A DNA stretch of 64,000 bases from Dehalococcoidia bacterium (GCA_022823505.1 JAJEIA010000058.1:1-64000); one strand, 5' to 3'; numbered from the stretch's first letter, positions 54,280 through 63,823 are shown. The notes: generated from the letters alone by a model not told the origin. Numbers and translations are program-made.

Positions 54280-54596
54280 TGAATAGCTCCGGCGGGTTTG
54301 CCAGTCTGGATCACGGCGTAGTGTTGGGCGATTATCTGGTGGAATGAAGAGGACACGTTGTGCCGGTCGAGGACGTCGACGCGGAATGGGAGGGTTGATT
54401 CCTGGAAGGCTTCGATCAATCGTCCAATTTTTTGGAAACCCAAAGACTCCGGGCCTATCACCGCCAGGTCCAAATCGGACCACGGCTTGGTCATACCGGT
54501 GACACGAAACCCGAAGGCCGGCACCTCGCATCCAGGGACGTATTGTTCCAGTATGCTCTTGATTTCGGCCAATTGATCCGATCGTACGTCAGTCAT
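54276..54596 (-). CDS. MNT-type minimal nucleotidyltransferase
   Basis: 106 residues from ATG 54596. The polymerase-beta-like core keeps the catalytic SDLDLAV, but the G-S motif reads FGFRVTG instead of F-G-S-R-A-x-G, so activity may be reduced. MNT proteins are antitoxins (or AMPylating enzymes) of HEPN toxins. It overlaps the upstream HEPN remnant by 8 nt. Confidence 0.7.
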   Translation of the reverse strand: MTDVRSDQLAEIKSILEQYVPGCEVPAFGFRVTGMTKPWSDLDLAVIGPESLGFQKIGRLIEAFQESTLPFRVDVLDRHNVSSSFHQIIAQHYAVIQTGKPAGAIQ

Positions 54597-54904
54597 TTCT
54601 GGCCTCGAGGGCCGACAGCAGGCGTCTAGCATCCTCTGGAAAACCGGGGATTGCGGCATAGACTGCGTCGGCCGCGGTTTGTCTGTGGGTGTGGGACGTA
54701 TCATTCCGTGCCAAGTGGTAATCCATCCAGCGATCAACGTCGTCAATGAGGCGATTCTCTGCGCCCGGCCGAAACAGCTCGCGCCCGGTGACGCCATCGG
54801 CCGGGTTAGGGTTGACGTTAAGTGCCCAGCAGCGCTTGAAAGACGTCGAGCACCTGTTCGAGGCTGATGATCGCATGTTGCAGGTTTTCCAGGTCAACCG
54901 GCAT
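54589..54904 (-). pseudogene. Broken HEPN (nucleotidyltransferase-substrate-binding-like) gene
   Basis: The HEPN motif RNDTSH lies in a frame ending DAVYAAIPGFPEDARRLLSALEA, as in HI0074-type HEPN proteins. The start is in another frame: ATG 54904 reads MPVDLENLQHAIISLEQVLD and stops at 54818 after 28 codons, while the C-terminal frame opens without a good start. The middle helices of the family appear missing. This suggests a frameshift plus deletion, leaving MNT without its partner. Sequencing error is a formal alternative. Confidence 0.65.
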
Positions 54905-54939
54905 GGAGGCTCACAGCAGACGCATCCCAGTGCCCGGGT

Positions 54940-55134
54940 TCAGCCGGCGTCCGCATCGGGGAAGATGGTAACCGGCTCGATACCTTCCAGGTCCAGGTCG
55001 CGGAGGCGGTCGAGTTCCTGCATCAGGCTGGCGAAGCGGTTGGCCACCTCGGGTAGGTCCGGATCGTCGATGGTTATGCCGACAAGGTGCGCCATTTTGC
55101 GGACCTGTTCGGGGCTGAGGTCGGGGTCGGGCAT
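54940..55134 (-). CDS. gatC: GatC-like subunit
   Basis: 64 residues, shorter than typical GatC (about 95). LSPEQVRKMAHLVGITIDDPDL and LEGIEPV match the GatC fold, which stabilises GatA in the Glu-tRNA(Gln)/Asp-tRNA(Asn) amidotransferase. It lies on the amidase strand but is separated from it by the HEPN/MNT pair. Could be a GatC paralogue tied to the local amidase. Confidence 0.75.
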   Translation of the reverse strand: MPDPDLSPEQVRKMAHLVGITIDDPDLPEVANRFASLMQELDRLRDLDLEGIEPVTIFPDADAG

Positions 55135-55144
55135 AGTGTATCTC

Positions 55145-55366
55145 CTACCGCTTCAATTCCACGTACCGCGCCAGATTGCGACCCTTGTTTATTTCCGTTC
55201 CGTAAGAACGGGGAATTCCAGCAGTCGCAACGACGGATGCAGGGGAAAACCGAGACAATTCGGCAGCATACTTTATGCCGAAAAGGTGTAAGTGCAAGAC
55301 CTGCTCGTTTTTGGGAGCGGTGTCGTACATTTTGCGTAGTTCGTTGGCTAAATCCTGGATAGTCAT
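55145..55366 (-). CDS. Small hypothetical protein, possibly HTH-type
   Basis: 73 residues from ATG 55366. MTIQDLANELRKMYDTAPKN, LHLFGIKYAAELSRFSPASVVATAG and IPRSYGTEINKGRNLARYVELKR look helical with a basic end, possibly a DNA-binding HTH; no family recognised. 10 nt upstream of gatC. Confidence 0.5.
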   Translation of the reverse strand: MTIQDLANELRKMYDTAPKNEQVLHLHLFGIKYAAELSRFSPASVVATAGIPRSYGTEINKGRNLARYVELKR

Positions 55367-55401
55367 TAACACATCCCATCCACACCGTGCGTTGAAATGA
55401 A

Positions 55402-57471
55402 TCACAGCCAGCGCTGGAACCAATCGAGCATGCGCTGCAGGTATTCCTGTCGGAGGGCGACGTGCCCGGTGCGGAGGAACCCGTGGCCGCAGCCGGGGAA
55501 ACGGACCATCTCCACTTCTTTGTCCAGCCGCTTCAGGACCTGGAAGTATTGCTCGCTCTGGCCGATGGGACACCGGGCGTCGGATTCGCCGTGGAGCAGC
55601 AGCACGGGGGTGTTCACCTGCGGCGCCAACTTGATGGGTGACCGCTGGAGCAAGCGGTAAGCGAGGGTGTCGACGCCCTGGGCCAATTCGCTGGCCAGGG
55701 GGCGGCTGATCGACATGCCGCCGGCGAGGCGGACGGCCCACTGCGTCTCGCCGAAGCTGGTGGCGATGTCGGAGGTGCCGTACATCGTCCACAGGTCGAT
55801 ACAGGGAGCGCCGGCCACCGCCGCGCGGAACCGGTCGCTCTGGCCGATCATCCAGGCGGTCATGTAACCGCCGTAGCTGTAGCCGTGCACACCCAGCCGG
55901 TCGGTGTCCACGTAGTCCCGCTGGCAGACCAGGTCCACGGCGGCCATGAGATCGTGGTAGTCGTCGCCGCCCCAGTCACCCAGAACCGCGTTGACGAATT
56001 CCTCGCCGTAGGTGCACGAGCCACGGGGGTTCACTGCCAGCGTCAAATAGCCGGCGCCGGCCAGTACCTGGTGCCACGGCACGAACGAGTCGTAGAACGC
56101 GCCGTTGGGTCCCCCATGGATTTCGAGGACTAACGGGTAGCGCTGGGCCGGATCAAACCCGGGCGGATGGTACAGGCGGCACTCGATGTCCCAGTCCTCG
56201 CGCTCCAGGAGGAACTTTTCCATAGGAGCGGGGGAGTGGCGGGCCAGCCAATCGTCATTGTGGGCGGTAAGCCGGCGTCGGACCGATTTGGCCGATCCGG
56301 GGGCGCGTTCCACCAGGTAGGCATCGGACGGGCTGGCCGGGGCGGAACCGGTGACGACCAGGCGACAGGCCGCGTTGTCCATCGCGACGCCCGACAACAG
56401 TTCCCCGCCATTGGTGATAGCTGACGGGATGCCGCCTTCGTCCGGGCCCACCGGGATCTCGTAGAGTCTGGTTTCCCCCTGGGCGTCGCCGAGGAAGACG
56501 ATGCGTTCACCGCCATCGTCGTCCGCCAGCCACCTCAATTCGAGAGGGGGATAGATGCCGGGGTAGCCGAGGCAAGGCCGCAGGCTATCGCCGGTCAATT
56601 GCCGGGGCGGACGGCCCGGCTCCAACACGTACAGATACGCCTGCCACAACACCATCAGGCCGTCGCCGGTTCCGCCGGCGGCCAGCAGCCGGCGACCGTC
56701 GGGCGACCACGAGACGGCGGCGACATCGGTGAGACCCTGCGACCACAGTTCGGGTTCGGCAGGGTCTTCGCCCGGCTCGATCGCCTCGGGCACGTCCAGT
56801 ACGTAGACCTCGTTGGTGGCGGTGACGTCCCGGTCGGCAGTGCGGCCGGATATGAAAGCGATGCGACTGCCGTCCGGCGACCATGCGGGCGCCATGTCGT
56901 CCCAATCGCCGGAGGTGAGTTGGGTGGATTTCCCACCGGATGCATCCACGAGGAAGAGGTGAAAGTGGCGATCACCGCGCCAACCGATGGCGTCGTGCCG
57001 GTAGCGGATGCGGTGGACCTCGCGGGCAGCCGGCACGTCGGGGTCGGTGAGCTTGCCAGCCGGATCCACATCGGAGACGACGGACAGACGAGCGGAGTCG
57101 GGCGACCAGGCGAACTCGCGGACGCCTCCCGGCAGGTCGGTGAGTTGGGCGGCTTCGCCGCCGCCGGCCGGCATGGTCCAGATCTGGCGCGTCGGTTCGG
57201 CGCCGTTGGAGCCGGGTCGCAGAAACGCCAGGGTCGCGCCGTCGGGCGAGAAACGGGGGTGGCCGTCGTTGTTGCCCTGGGTGAACGGGCGAGGTTTCCC
57301 GCCGCCGGCGACGTCGTCCAGACCAACCTGGTAGATGCGCGCCCGCGGCTCGGAGGTGTCCGGATCAATCCAGGAGAGCACATAGGCGCACCGACCGCCA
57401 TCGGGGGACACGGTGGGGTCGGCGACGGAGTTGAGGTGGCGGAAGAGGTCTGGGCCAATGGGCTCGGTCAT
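55402..57471 (-). CDS. S9 family peptidase (prolyl oligopeptidase-like)
   Basis: 689 residues from ATG 57471. An N-terminal WD40-like/TolB-type beta-propeller (repeats ending in SPDG-A/S, e.g. FSPDGATLAF, WSPDGSRIAF, WSPDGRRLLA) is followed by an alpha/beta-hydrolase domain. Catalytic Ser is in GYSYGGYM, Asp in GESDARCP, and His in GCGHGF. Acyl-aminoacyl-peptidase/dipeptidyl-peptidase type. No signal peptide, so cytoplasmic. Confidence 0.93.
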   Translation of the reverse strand: MTEPIGPDLFRHLNSVADPTVSPDGGRCAYVLSWIDPDTSEPRARIYQVGLDDVAGGGKPRPFTQGNNDGHPRFSPDGATLAFLRPGSNGAEPTRQIWTMPAGGGEAAQLTDLPGGVREFAWSPDSARLSVVSDVDPAGKLTDPDVPAAREVHRIRYRHDAIGWRGDRHFHLFLVDASGGKSTQLTSGDWDDMAPAWSPDGSRIAFISGRTADRDVTATNEVYVLDVPEAIEPGEDPAEPELWSQGLTDVAAVSWSPDGRRLLAAGGTGDGLMVLWQAYLYVLEPGRPPRQLTGDSLRPCLGYPGIYPPLELRWLADDDGGERIVFLGDAQGETRLYEIPVGPDEGGIPSAITNGGELLSGVAMDNAACRLVVTGSAPASPSDAYLVERAPGSAKSVRRRLTAHNDDWLARHSPAPMEKFLLEREDWDIECRLYHPPGFDPAQRYPLVLEIHGGPNGAFYDSFVPWHQVLAGAGYLTLAVNPRGSCTYGEEFVNAVLGDWGGDDYHDLMAAVDLVCQRDYVDTDRLGVHGYSYGGYMTAWMIGQSDRFRAAVAGAPCIDLWTMYGTSDIATSFGETQWAVRLAGGMSISRPLASELAQGVDTLAYRLLQRSPIKLAPQVNTPVLLLHGESDARCPIGQSEQYFQVLKRLDKEVEMVRFPGCGHGFLRTGHVALRQEYLQRMLDWFQRWL

Positions 57472-57704
57472 GGGCGGGAATGCTCTACAAAGGCGTCTGG
57501 CGTGCGGGCATTGGACTGAGCGTATTCTACCGCATCGCCGGCGGCAAACCGGCGTGCAGGGCCAACCGCGGCACACGGGATACATCGATCCAGATGGCCG
57601 GCCTATGGAATGATGCCATTCGGAGCGGCATTCATGCAGTAAAGCGGCGCACCCATTATGCTAGAATTGAGCACCGTTCAGCCATCGCATTATGGAGGGT
57701 TACC

Positions 57705-59390
57705 GTGCCCGAGCGCATCTTGATAGGTGTCGCCTGGCCCTACGCCAACGGCCCACTGCACATGGGACACATTGCCGGCTGCTATCTAGCCGCGGATATT
57801 TTCGCCCGCTATCACCGCATGAAGGGGAACGATGTGCTGATGGTGTCGGGCTCGGACGCCCACGGCACCCCGATAACGATCCGCGCCGACCAGGAAGGCG
57901 TGGAACCGCAGGAGGTGCTGGAGCGCTACCACGCGCAGTTTCTGGACACCTGGGAGCGTCTGGGGATTTCCTTCGACCTGTTCACGTCGACGCACACCGC
58001 GAACCACCAGGAGGTGGTGCAGGACTTTTTCCTGCGCCTGAAGGAACAGGGGTACATCTACCCCGATACGATGCTGCTGGCCCACTGCGCCGGCTGCGAT
58101 CGTTTCCTGCCCGACCGCTACGTGGAGGGAACCTGTCCGCACTGCAGCAACGGGCGGGCGCGCGGCGACCAGTGCGACAGCTGCGGGCACACGCTGGACC
58201 CCATCGATCTGGTGAACCCGTACTGCAGCATCTGCGGAGACACGCCGGAGTTCCGTGATTCGGAGCACTTCTTCCTGAAACTGTCCGCCTTCCAGGAACC
58301 GCTACTGGAATGGGTCAACCGGCAGGAACACTGGCGGCCCAACGTGGCGAACGGCACCCGGAGTTTCCTGCAGGGCGGGCTGAAAGACCGGGCGATCACA
58401 CGCGACCTGACCTGGGGAGTGCCGCTGCCGCTGGACGGCTACGAGGAAAAACGTATCTACGTGTGGTTCGAGGCGGTGATCGGCTATCTTTCGGCGGCGG
58501 TGGAATGGGCTTCGCGGAACGGGAACGCCGACGGATGGCAGGACTACTGGAAGGATGACAACACCCGCACGTATTACTTCATCGGCAAGGACAACATACC
58601 GTTCCACAGCATCATCTGGCCGGCCATGCTGATGGGGTACGGCGGCCTGAACCTGCCCTACGACGTGCCGGCCAACGAGTTCCTGAGCCTCGAAGGGCTG
58701 AAATTCTCCACCAGCCAGAACTGGGCGGTGTGGGTGCCGGACTACCTGGACCGGTACGATCCCGACCCGCTGCGCTACCTTTTGTCCATCAACATGCCGG
58801 AGAGCGGGGACACGGACTTCACCTGGAGCGAGTTCGTTCGTCGCAACAACGACGAGTTGGTAGCGACCTACGGCAACCTGGTGAACCGGGTGCTGCGGTT
58901 CACGTACCGCAACTTCGACGGCCAGGTACCTTTGGACCCGTCGGCTCCCGAGGACATGGAGCTCCGGCTGCTGGGCACGGCTCGGGAGACGATGACAGCG
59001 GTTGACGACAGCCTGGCGCACACACGCTTTCGCGCCGGCATCAACCAGGCCTTCGGGCTGGCGCAGGAGTGCAACCGGTATCTCGACGCCAGAGCGCCGT
59101 GGCAGGCGATCAAGGAAGACCGGGCGCACGCTGCACGCTCACTGGGCACCACCATACAGGTGCTGAACTGCCTGAAGGTCATGCTGGCGCCGTATCTGCC
59201 GTTCACCAGCCAGAAGCTGCACGGGTTCCTGGGATTTGACGGCGACGTGACCGACGAGCCGTGGGATTTCGACGCGCTGACGGAGGCCATCAAGCCCGGA
59301 GGGATGCTGCGCAACCCGTCGAACCTGTACACCAAGCTGGATGACGCTGTGGCGGAGCAGGAAGCCGGCCAGCTGGGCGTGTCCGCCTGA
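57705..59390 (+). CDS. metG: Methionine--tRNA ligase
   Basis: 561 residues from GTG 57705 (GGAGGG 5 nt upstream). Class I synthetase: HIGH-type HMGH (about 19-22), KMSKS replaced by KFSTS (about 333-337), and an insert with four C-x2-C knuckles (CAGC, CPHC, CDSC, CSIC) for zinc. VSGSDAHGTP and AVIGYLSAAVEWA also match. The C-terminal dimerisation domain is absent. Confidence 0.95.
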   Translation: MPERILIGVAWPYANGPLHMGHIAGCYLAADIFARYHRMKGNDVLMVSGSDAHGTPITIRADQEGVEPQEVLERYHAQFLDTWERLGISFDLFTSTHTANHQEVVQDFFLRLKEQGYIYPDTMLLAHCAGCDRFLPDRYVEGTCPHCSNGRARGDQCDSCGHTLDPIDLVNPYCSICGDTPEFRDSEHFFLKLSAFQEPLLEWVNRQEHWRPNVANGTRSFLQGGLKDRAITRDLTWGVPLPLDGYEEKRIYVWFEAVIGYLSAAVEWASRNGNADGWQDYWKDDNTRTYYFIGKDNIPFHSIIWPAMLMGYGGLNLPYDVPANEFLSLEGLKFSTSQNWAVWVPDYLDRYDPDPLRYLLSINMPESGDTDFTWSEFVRRNNDELVATYGNLVNRVLRFTYRNFDGQVPLDPSAPEDMELRLLGTARETMTAVDDSLAHTRFRAGINQAFGLAQECNRYLDARAPWQAIKEDRAHAARSLGTTIQVLNCLKVMLAPYLPFTSQKLHGFLGFDGDVTDEPWDFDALTEAIKPGGMLRNPSNLYTKLDDAVAEQEAGQLGVSA

Positions 59391-59416
59391 CGCCGCCGGT
59401 TCCGGAGCGATCCACC

Positions 59417-60415
59417 GTGCAGCCCGGGCTGGACCTGCAAACCGTATCGATCTACGCCCCGGTGGTCGACCAGCTGGCCCAGGTGGAAGAGCAGCTTTAC
59501 GAGCTGTGCCAGACTGACATCGCCGACCTTGACCCGCTGCTGGACTACGCCCTGCGCTCGGGAGGCAAGAGGGTCCGTCCGGCGCTGACCCTGCTGGCGG
59601 CGGAATTCCACGAACACGAGCGTCAGCGGTCATTGATCATGGCGGCGGCGGTGGAGCTGCTGCACCTGGCGACCCTGATCCACGACGACACGGTGGACAA
59701 CGCCGGCCTGCGGCGGGGCAAGCCGACGATCAACAAAATGTACGGCAATCACGTCGCCGTGCTGCTGGGCGACTACCTCTTCGCCACGTCCGCCACGTTC
59801 GTATGCGACACGGGAGTGGTCCGGGTCATTCGCCGGTTTTCGGAAACGATCATGGAACTGGCCAGTGGGCAACTGATCGAGTTCTTCACCACGTTCGACC
59901 CTTCCAAGGCCCGCCGGCTGTACGACGAGCGCATCTATCGGAAGACCGCGTCGCTGTTCCGCACTTCCGCCGAAACCGGGGCCATCCTCAGCGGAGCGCC
60001 GGAGACCCAAGTGCAAGCGCTGCGCCGGTATGGCTACAACGTTGGCATGGCGTTCCAAATTGTCGACGACCTGCTGGACATTCAGGGAGACGCCAGCGAA
60101 ATCGGCAAGCCGGTGGGCAACGACCTGCTCCAGGGAGTGTTGACGCTACCGACCATCATGCTGATGGAGAGATACCCCGACGATCACCCCATAGACCGGC
60201 TATTCGCGTCCATCACCAACGGCGGTTCGGACGTTGACCGGCTGTTGAAGAAATCGCTGGACATGATCGACGGTTCCAGCATCGTGCCCGATTGCTTCAC
60301 GGTGATTCGCGACTACTGCACCGAGGCGGCCGCGGCCCTGGACGAGCTTCCGGACTGCGCGGCGCGGCGTTCGCTGCTGGAAATGGTCGACTACATCCGC
60401 GAGAGATCGCGCTAG
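59417..60415 (+). CDS. Polyprenyl diphosphate synthase
   Basis: 332 residues from GTG 59417. Long-chain trans-isoprenyl chain elongation for quinones or carrier lipids. The two Asp-rich motifs are DDTVD (about 90-94) and DDLLD (about 217-221); SGGKRVRPAL and GKPVGNDLLQGVLTLP are also characteristic. 26 nt after metG; the two are probably co-transcribed. Confidence 0.93.
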   Translation: MQPGLDLQTVSIYAPVVDQLAQVEEQLYELCQTDIADLDPLLDYALRSGGKRVRPALTLLAAEFHEHERQRSLIMAAAVELLHLATLIHDDTVDNAGLRRGKPTINKMYGNHVAVLLGDYLFATSATFVCDTGVVRVIRRFSETIMELASGQLIEFFTTFDPSKARRLYDERIYRKTASLFRTSAETGAILSGAPETQVQALRRYGYNVGMAFQIVDDLLDIQGDASEIGKPVGNDLLQGVLTLPTIMLMERYPDDHPIDRLFASITNGGSDVDRLLKKSLDMIDGSSIVPDCFTVIRDYCTEAAAALDELPDCAARRSLLEMVDYIRERSR

Positions 60416-60433
60416 GCGCATGAGCCACGCCGG

Positions 60434-60453
60434 GTCGGCCGTCGCCGGCCGAC
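60434..60453 (+). terminator. Hairpin after polyprenyl synthase gene
   Basis: GTCGGCCG (60434-60441) and CGGCCGAC (60446-60453) form a perfect 8-bp stem with loop TCGC; no U-run, so termination is uncertain. Confidence 0.4.
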
Positions 60454-60592
60454 GCCGGCACCAGGGGTGGCGATCTCGCCGTACCGAGGGGTGACACCGT
60501 TGCGGTGCGCCGGGGCGGCTGATGCCTTATAGTTGCGGCGAGCGCGTCGACGTGGCGCAGCTTCATGCTTTGAACGCGGACGGAGCAAGACC

Positions 60593-61843
60593 ATGACCTC
60601 ACCTGCCAACCCCGATTCGAGCCTGCAACCACTCCCACTGGAAGGGCTTCGCGTGCTGGACGCCACGCACATCGTGGCCGGGCCCTTCTGCTCCATGATC
60701 CTGGCGGACATGGGAGCCGAGGTGATCAAGATCGAACGGCCGGGCACCGGAGACCAGGCGCGCGCGAACGAGCCTTTCGTGGAAGGGCCGGACGGTTCAA
60801 GGGTCAGTGCGCGTTATCTTGGCGTCAACCGCAACAAGAAAAGCGTATCGCTGGACCTGCGAGACCCGATCGGGAAGCGCGCGTTTGAAAACATGCTCAA
60901 GGTGTCGGACGTGCTGCTGGACAACTTCGGGCCCGGCGCGCTGGGGCGGCTGGGGTTCAGCTACGAGCGTCTGAGCGAAATCAACCCCGGGCTGGTGTAT
61001 GCCAGCATCTCCGGCTACGGGGACAGCGACGGAATGCGTGGGCCGTACTCCAACTGGCCGGCAAACAACCCCTGCGTGCAGGGCATGGGCGGGTGGATGG
61101 TGACCACCGGCACGCCGGAGAGCGGGCCGCAAATGGTGGGCGACAACATGGGGGACTCGGTGCCGGGAGTTTGGACGGCGCTGGGCATCATGCTGGCGCT
61201 GGAGTCGCGGCGCAAGACCGGCCGGGGTCAGCACGTGGACATGGCGATGTACGACTGCATGGTGGCGCACACCACCAGCAGCATGCCGCTGTTCCAGTCG
61301 ACCGGTCAGGTGACCACCACGGCGCGGGAGAACATGTTCTCGGCTCAGTTGGCGCTGCGGGCGTCGGACGGGTACGTGGTGCTGGCCGGCGCGGGCAACG
61401 CGGACGAGAAGTGGCGGGCAATGTGGAACCTGATCGGGCGGCCGGAACTGGCCGAAGACCCGCGCTACCTGGGTCGTGGCGTGACCGGCCCGTTTTACAC
61501 CAGCCACATCGTGCCGGCAATCGAGGAGTGGTCGCAGCACATCCCGAAACGCGAACTGAACCAGCACCTGCTGGATTGCGGGTTTTCCATGGGCATCGTG
61601 CAGGATGCGGCGGACCTGGACAGCTGCCCGCACCTGGAGACCCGCAACATGTTCGTTGACAGTGGGGACACCTACGGCGGGTCCTTCCGGACGGTGAACA
61701 CGCCGGTGCAGCTGACCGGGTGCGTGGACACGCCGGTGAATCCGCCGCCGACGCTGGGCCAGCACAACCCCGACATACTGTGCACCATCGGTGGGTTGAC
61801 GGAGGACGAATTGGCTCAGTTGGTGTCCGACGGCAAGGCATGA
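60593..61843 (+). CDS. CaiB/BaiF family CoA-transferase
   Basis: 416 residues from ATG 60593 (GGAG 8 nt upstream). LEGLRVLDATHIVAGPFCSMILADMGAEVIKIERP opens the family III fold; NKKSVSLDLRDPIGK, NFGPGALGRLGFSYE and the catalytic region MVGDNMGDSVPGVWTALG follow. Distinct from the 22669-23883 copy. Substrate unknown. Confidence 0.92.
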   Translation: MTSPANPDSSLQPLPLEGLRVLDATHIVAGPFCSMILADMGAEVIKIERPGTGDQARANEPFVEGPDGSRVSARYLGVNRNKKSVSLDLRDPIGKRAFENMLKVSDVLLDNFGPGALGRLGFSYERLSEINPGLVYASISGYGDSDGMRGPYSNWPANNPCVQGMGGWMVTTGTPESGPQMVGDNMGDSVPGVWTALGIMLALESRRKTGRGQHVDMAMYDCMVAHTTSSMPLFQSTGQVTTTARENMFSAQLALRASDGYVVLAGAGNADEKWRAMWNLIGRPELAEDPRYLGRGVTGPFYTSHIVPAIEEWSQHIPKRELNQHLLDCGFSMGIVQDAADLDSCPHLETRNMFVDSGDTYGGSFRTVNTPVQLTGCVDTPVNPPPTLGQHNPDILCTIGGLTEDELAQLVSDGKA

Positions 61844-61965
61844 GGCGGAGATGGCGGAGGCGCGACGGTCCCCGGAGAGCATCGGGTGATATACTGCGAG
61901 AGGAGCCAAGCGGTGCGCCGTGGACGTTCGTTGAGGGGTCAATATCGGTCAGCGCCAGCATCATC

Positions 61966-62331
61966 ATGGCAAATGCAATTGCCCGTTGCGACCGCTGTGT
62001 GGGCTGGCCCGTCGTTGGATTTTTCAAAAGACTAACCGAACAGGAAGATGGGGTGATAATAGCGGGGATGGCCCTGCTGTTTCCCACGGCGCTGGTTTTC
62101 TACTCGGGGGTCAAGATGGTGTTCTCGGCGTACAAGGAATACAAGAGGTGGCGAGAGGCCTGGCAACATGAGCTGCTTGAAGAGGGACGCCAGGAGGGTC
62201 GACAGAAGGGACGCCAAGAGGGCCAACAGGCTGAGCGTGCTCGCATAAAGCGGGAGCTTGCGGAAAAGGGCGTAACCCTGTCACCGGAAGCCGAACAGGT
62301 GCTGTTCGGCGAAACGGACGACCGCTCTTGA
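61966..62331 (+). CDS. Membrane protein with EGRQEG repeat tail
   Basis: 121 residues from ATG 61966. A hydrophobic segment (about 34-55, GVIIAGMALLFPTALVFYSG) is followed by a basic helix with repeated EGRQEGRQKGRQEG and a charged end. Same architecture as 3205-3738 but shorter. No family recognised; the ribosome site is weak. Confidence 0.5.
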   Translation: MANAIARCDRCVGWPVVGFFKRLTEQEDGVIIAGMALLFPTALVFYSGVKMVFSAYKEYKRWREAWQHELLEEGRQEGRQKGRQEGQQAERARIKRELAEKGVTLSPEAEQVLFGETDDRS

Positions 62332-62379
62332 TCCAGCCGACAATCTATGAAGCGACGCCAATGGAGCGCTGAGAAAGCC

Positions 62380-63639
62380 ATGCCAACCTTCCAGGCCCCG
62401 CGGGGCACCGCCGACCGCCTGCCCGCAGAGCAAAAATACTGGCGCTACATCGAAGGTCATGCCACCGACGTGGCCCGCCGGTTCGGTTACGGCCGGATCG
62501 ACAGCCCGATGTTCGAGGACGCGGGGCTGTTCGTGCGCGGGGTCGGCGAGGGGACGGACATCGTAGAAAAGGAGATGTACGTTTTCGAGGACCGGGGCGG
62601 CGACCACCTGACACTCCGGGCGGAGGGAACGGCGCCGGTGTGTCGCGCCTACCTGGAACACGGCATGCACAACCAGGCGCAACCGGTGCGGATGTACTAC
62701 CTTTGCCCGGTGTTCCGCTATGAACGGCCTCAGGCGGGCCGGTTCCGCCAGCACCACCAATTCGGCGTGGAAGCCATAGGAGACGGCGACCCGTCGGTGG
62801 ACGCGGAAGTCATCGAACTGGCCTGGACATTCATGCACGACATCGGGTTGTCCGACATCACGCTATTGACCAACAGCATCGGCGACGGTGAGTGCCGCCC
62901 GGAATACATCGAGGCACTGAAATCATATTACCAGCGGCAGACAAGCAACCTGTGTCCCGACTGCCGGCAGCGTCTGGAGCGCAACCCGCTGCGGCTCCTG
63001 GACTGCAAGGTGGAAACGTGCCGAGCACTGGGCGAAGAAGCCCCGAAATCGGTGGAGTGCCTGTGCGCGGAGTGCGAGACACACTGGGACCGGGTGCGTT
63101 CCTACCTGGATGCGGCGGGCATACCCAACCGGGTGGACCACCGCCTGGTGCGGGGTTTGGACTATTACACCCGGACGGTGTTCGAGATCCAGCCAGCCGT
63201 GGAAGGGGCCCAGTCCACGATCTGCGGCGGGGGACGTTACGACGGGCTGATCGAGCAACTGGGCGGGCGTCCCACACCCGGCATCGGGTTCGGCAGCGGC
63301 ATCGAGCGGCTGGCGCTCAACCTACGGCGAGCGGAAACCCCGGTTCCCGATGAACCGTCCCCTCGCTACCTGATTGCGACCATCGGCGAGGACGCGCGCA
63401 TCGAGGGCGTTCGGTTGGCGAACCGGATGCGCGGCGCCGGGGTTGGCGCGATCCTGGCCAACGGGGGACGCGCTCTGCGGGGACAGATGCGACAGGCCAA
63501 CGCGCTGGGCGTGGCGGCCACGGTGATCATCGGTGATGACGAGGTCCGGGACGCGACCGTCGTGGTGCGGGACATGGGCACCTCCAGCCAGGAGACCGTA
63601 TCGGTCGAGCAGTTTTTGCAGCAGGCCAGCGCGGGATAA
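62380..63639 (+). CDS. hisS: Histidine--tRNA ligase
   Basis: 419 residues from ATG 62380. Class II synthetase: PRGTADRLP at the N-terminus, motif 2 in FRYERPQAGRFRQHHQFG, LVRGLDYYTRTVFE, GGGRYDGLIEQLGG and motif 3 GFGSGIERL. The anticodon-binding domain closes the C-terminus. An insert with C-x2-C (NLCPDCRQRL...) suggests a zinc knuckle. ATG 62347 is a less likely alternative start. Confidence 0.95.
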   Translation: MPTFQAPRGTADRLPAEQKYWRYIEGHATDVARRFGYGRIDSPMFEDAGLFVRGVGEGTDIVEKEMYVFEDRGGDHLTLRAEGTAPVCRAYLEHGMHNQAQPVRMYYLCPVFRYERPQAGRFRQHHQFGVEAIGDGDPSVDAEVIELAWTFMHDIGLSDITLLTNSIGDGECRPEYIEALKSYYQRQTSNLCPDCRQRLERNPLRLLDCKVETCRALGEEAPKSVECLCAECETHWDRVRSYLDAAGIPNRVDHRLVRGLDYYTRTVFEIQPAVEGAQSTICGGGRYDGLIEQLGGRPTPGIGFGSGIERLALNLRRAETPVPDEPSPRYLIATIGEDARIEGVRLANRMRGAGVGAILANGGRALRGQMRQANALGVAATVIIGDDEVRDATVVVRDMGTSSQETVSVEQFLQQASAG

Positions 63640-63666
63640 CCGCGTGGAGACATGCGAGCGACGAAC

Positions 63667-63691
63667 AGGCCGGCGGCATCGCCGGCCTTTT
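63667..63691 (+). terminator. Intrinsic terminator after hisS
   Basis: AGGCCGGCG (63667-63675) and CGCCGGCCT (63680-63688) form a perfect stem with loop GCAT, then TTTT, 28 nt after the hisS stop. Confidence 0.8.
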
Positions 63692-63749
63692 GCATTGGAC
63701 AGGGCCGGGGAAATTGAAACAAAAATCCGAAAATACGACAGCTCCGGTG

Positions 63750-63785
63750 TTGACATAGAACGGACGTTTGTTAGAACATACGCTC
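63750..63785 (+). promoter_or_regulatory. Promoter with two LexA-like boxes
   Basis: TTGACA at 63750-63755 fits a -35 element. GAACGGACGTTT (63758-63769) and GAACATACGCTC (63774-63785) each match the Gram-positive SOS box GAAC-N4-GTTC with one mismatch and lie 16 bp apart, overlapping the promoter. A LexA-type repressor could control the last gene. Confidence 0.5.
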
Positions 63786-63823
63786 AACACAAATGCGCTG
63801 CAATCAGCGCGACAGGAGCCGAT

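Noticed and set aside
52840..54531. Amidase start at 54531
   Set aside because: The extra 84 residues overlap the MNT gene in another frame and lack amidase features; ATG 54279 has GGAG upstream.
57480..57704. N-terminal extension of metG
   Set aside because: The open frame extends 75 codons upstream, but the GTG at 57705 has a good ribosome site and homology begins there.
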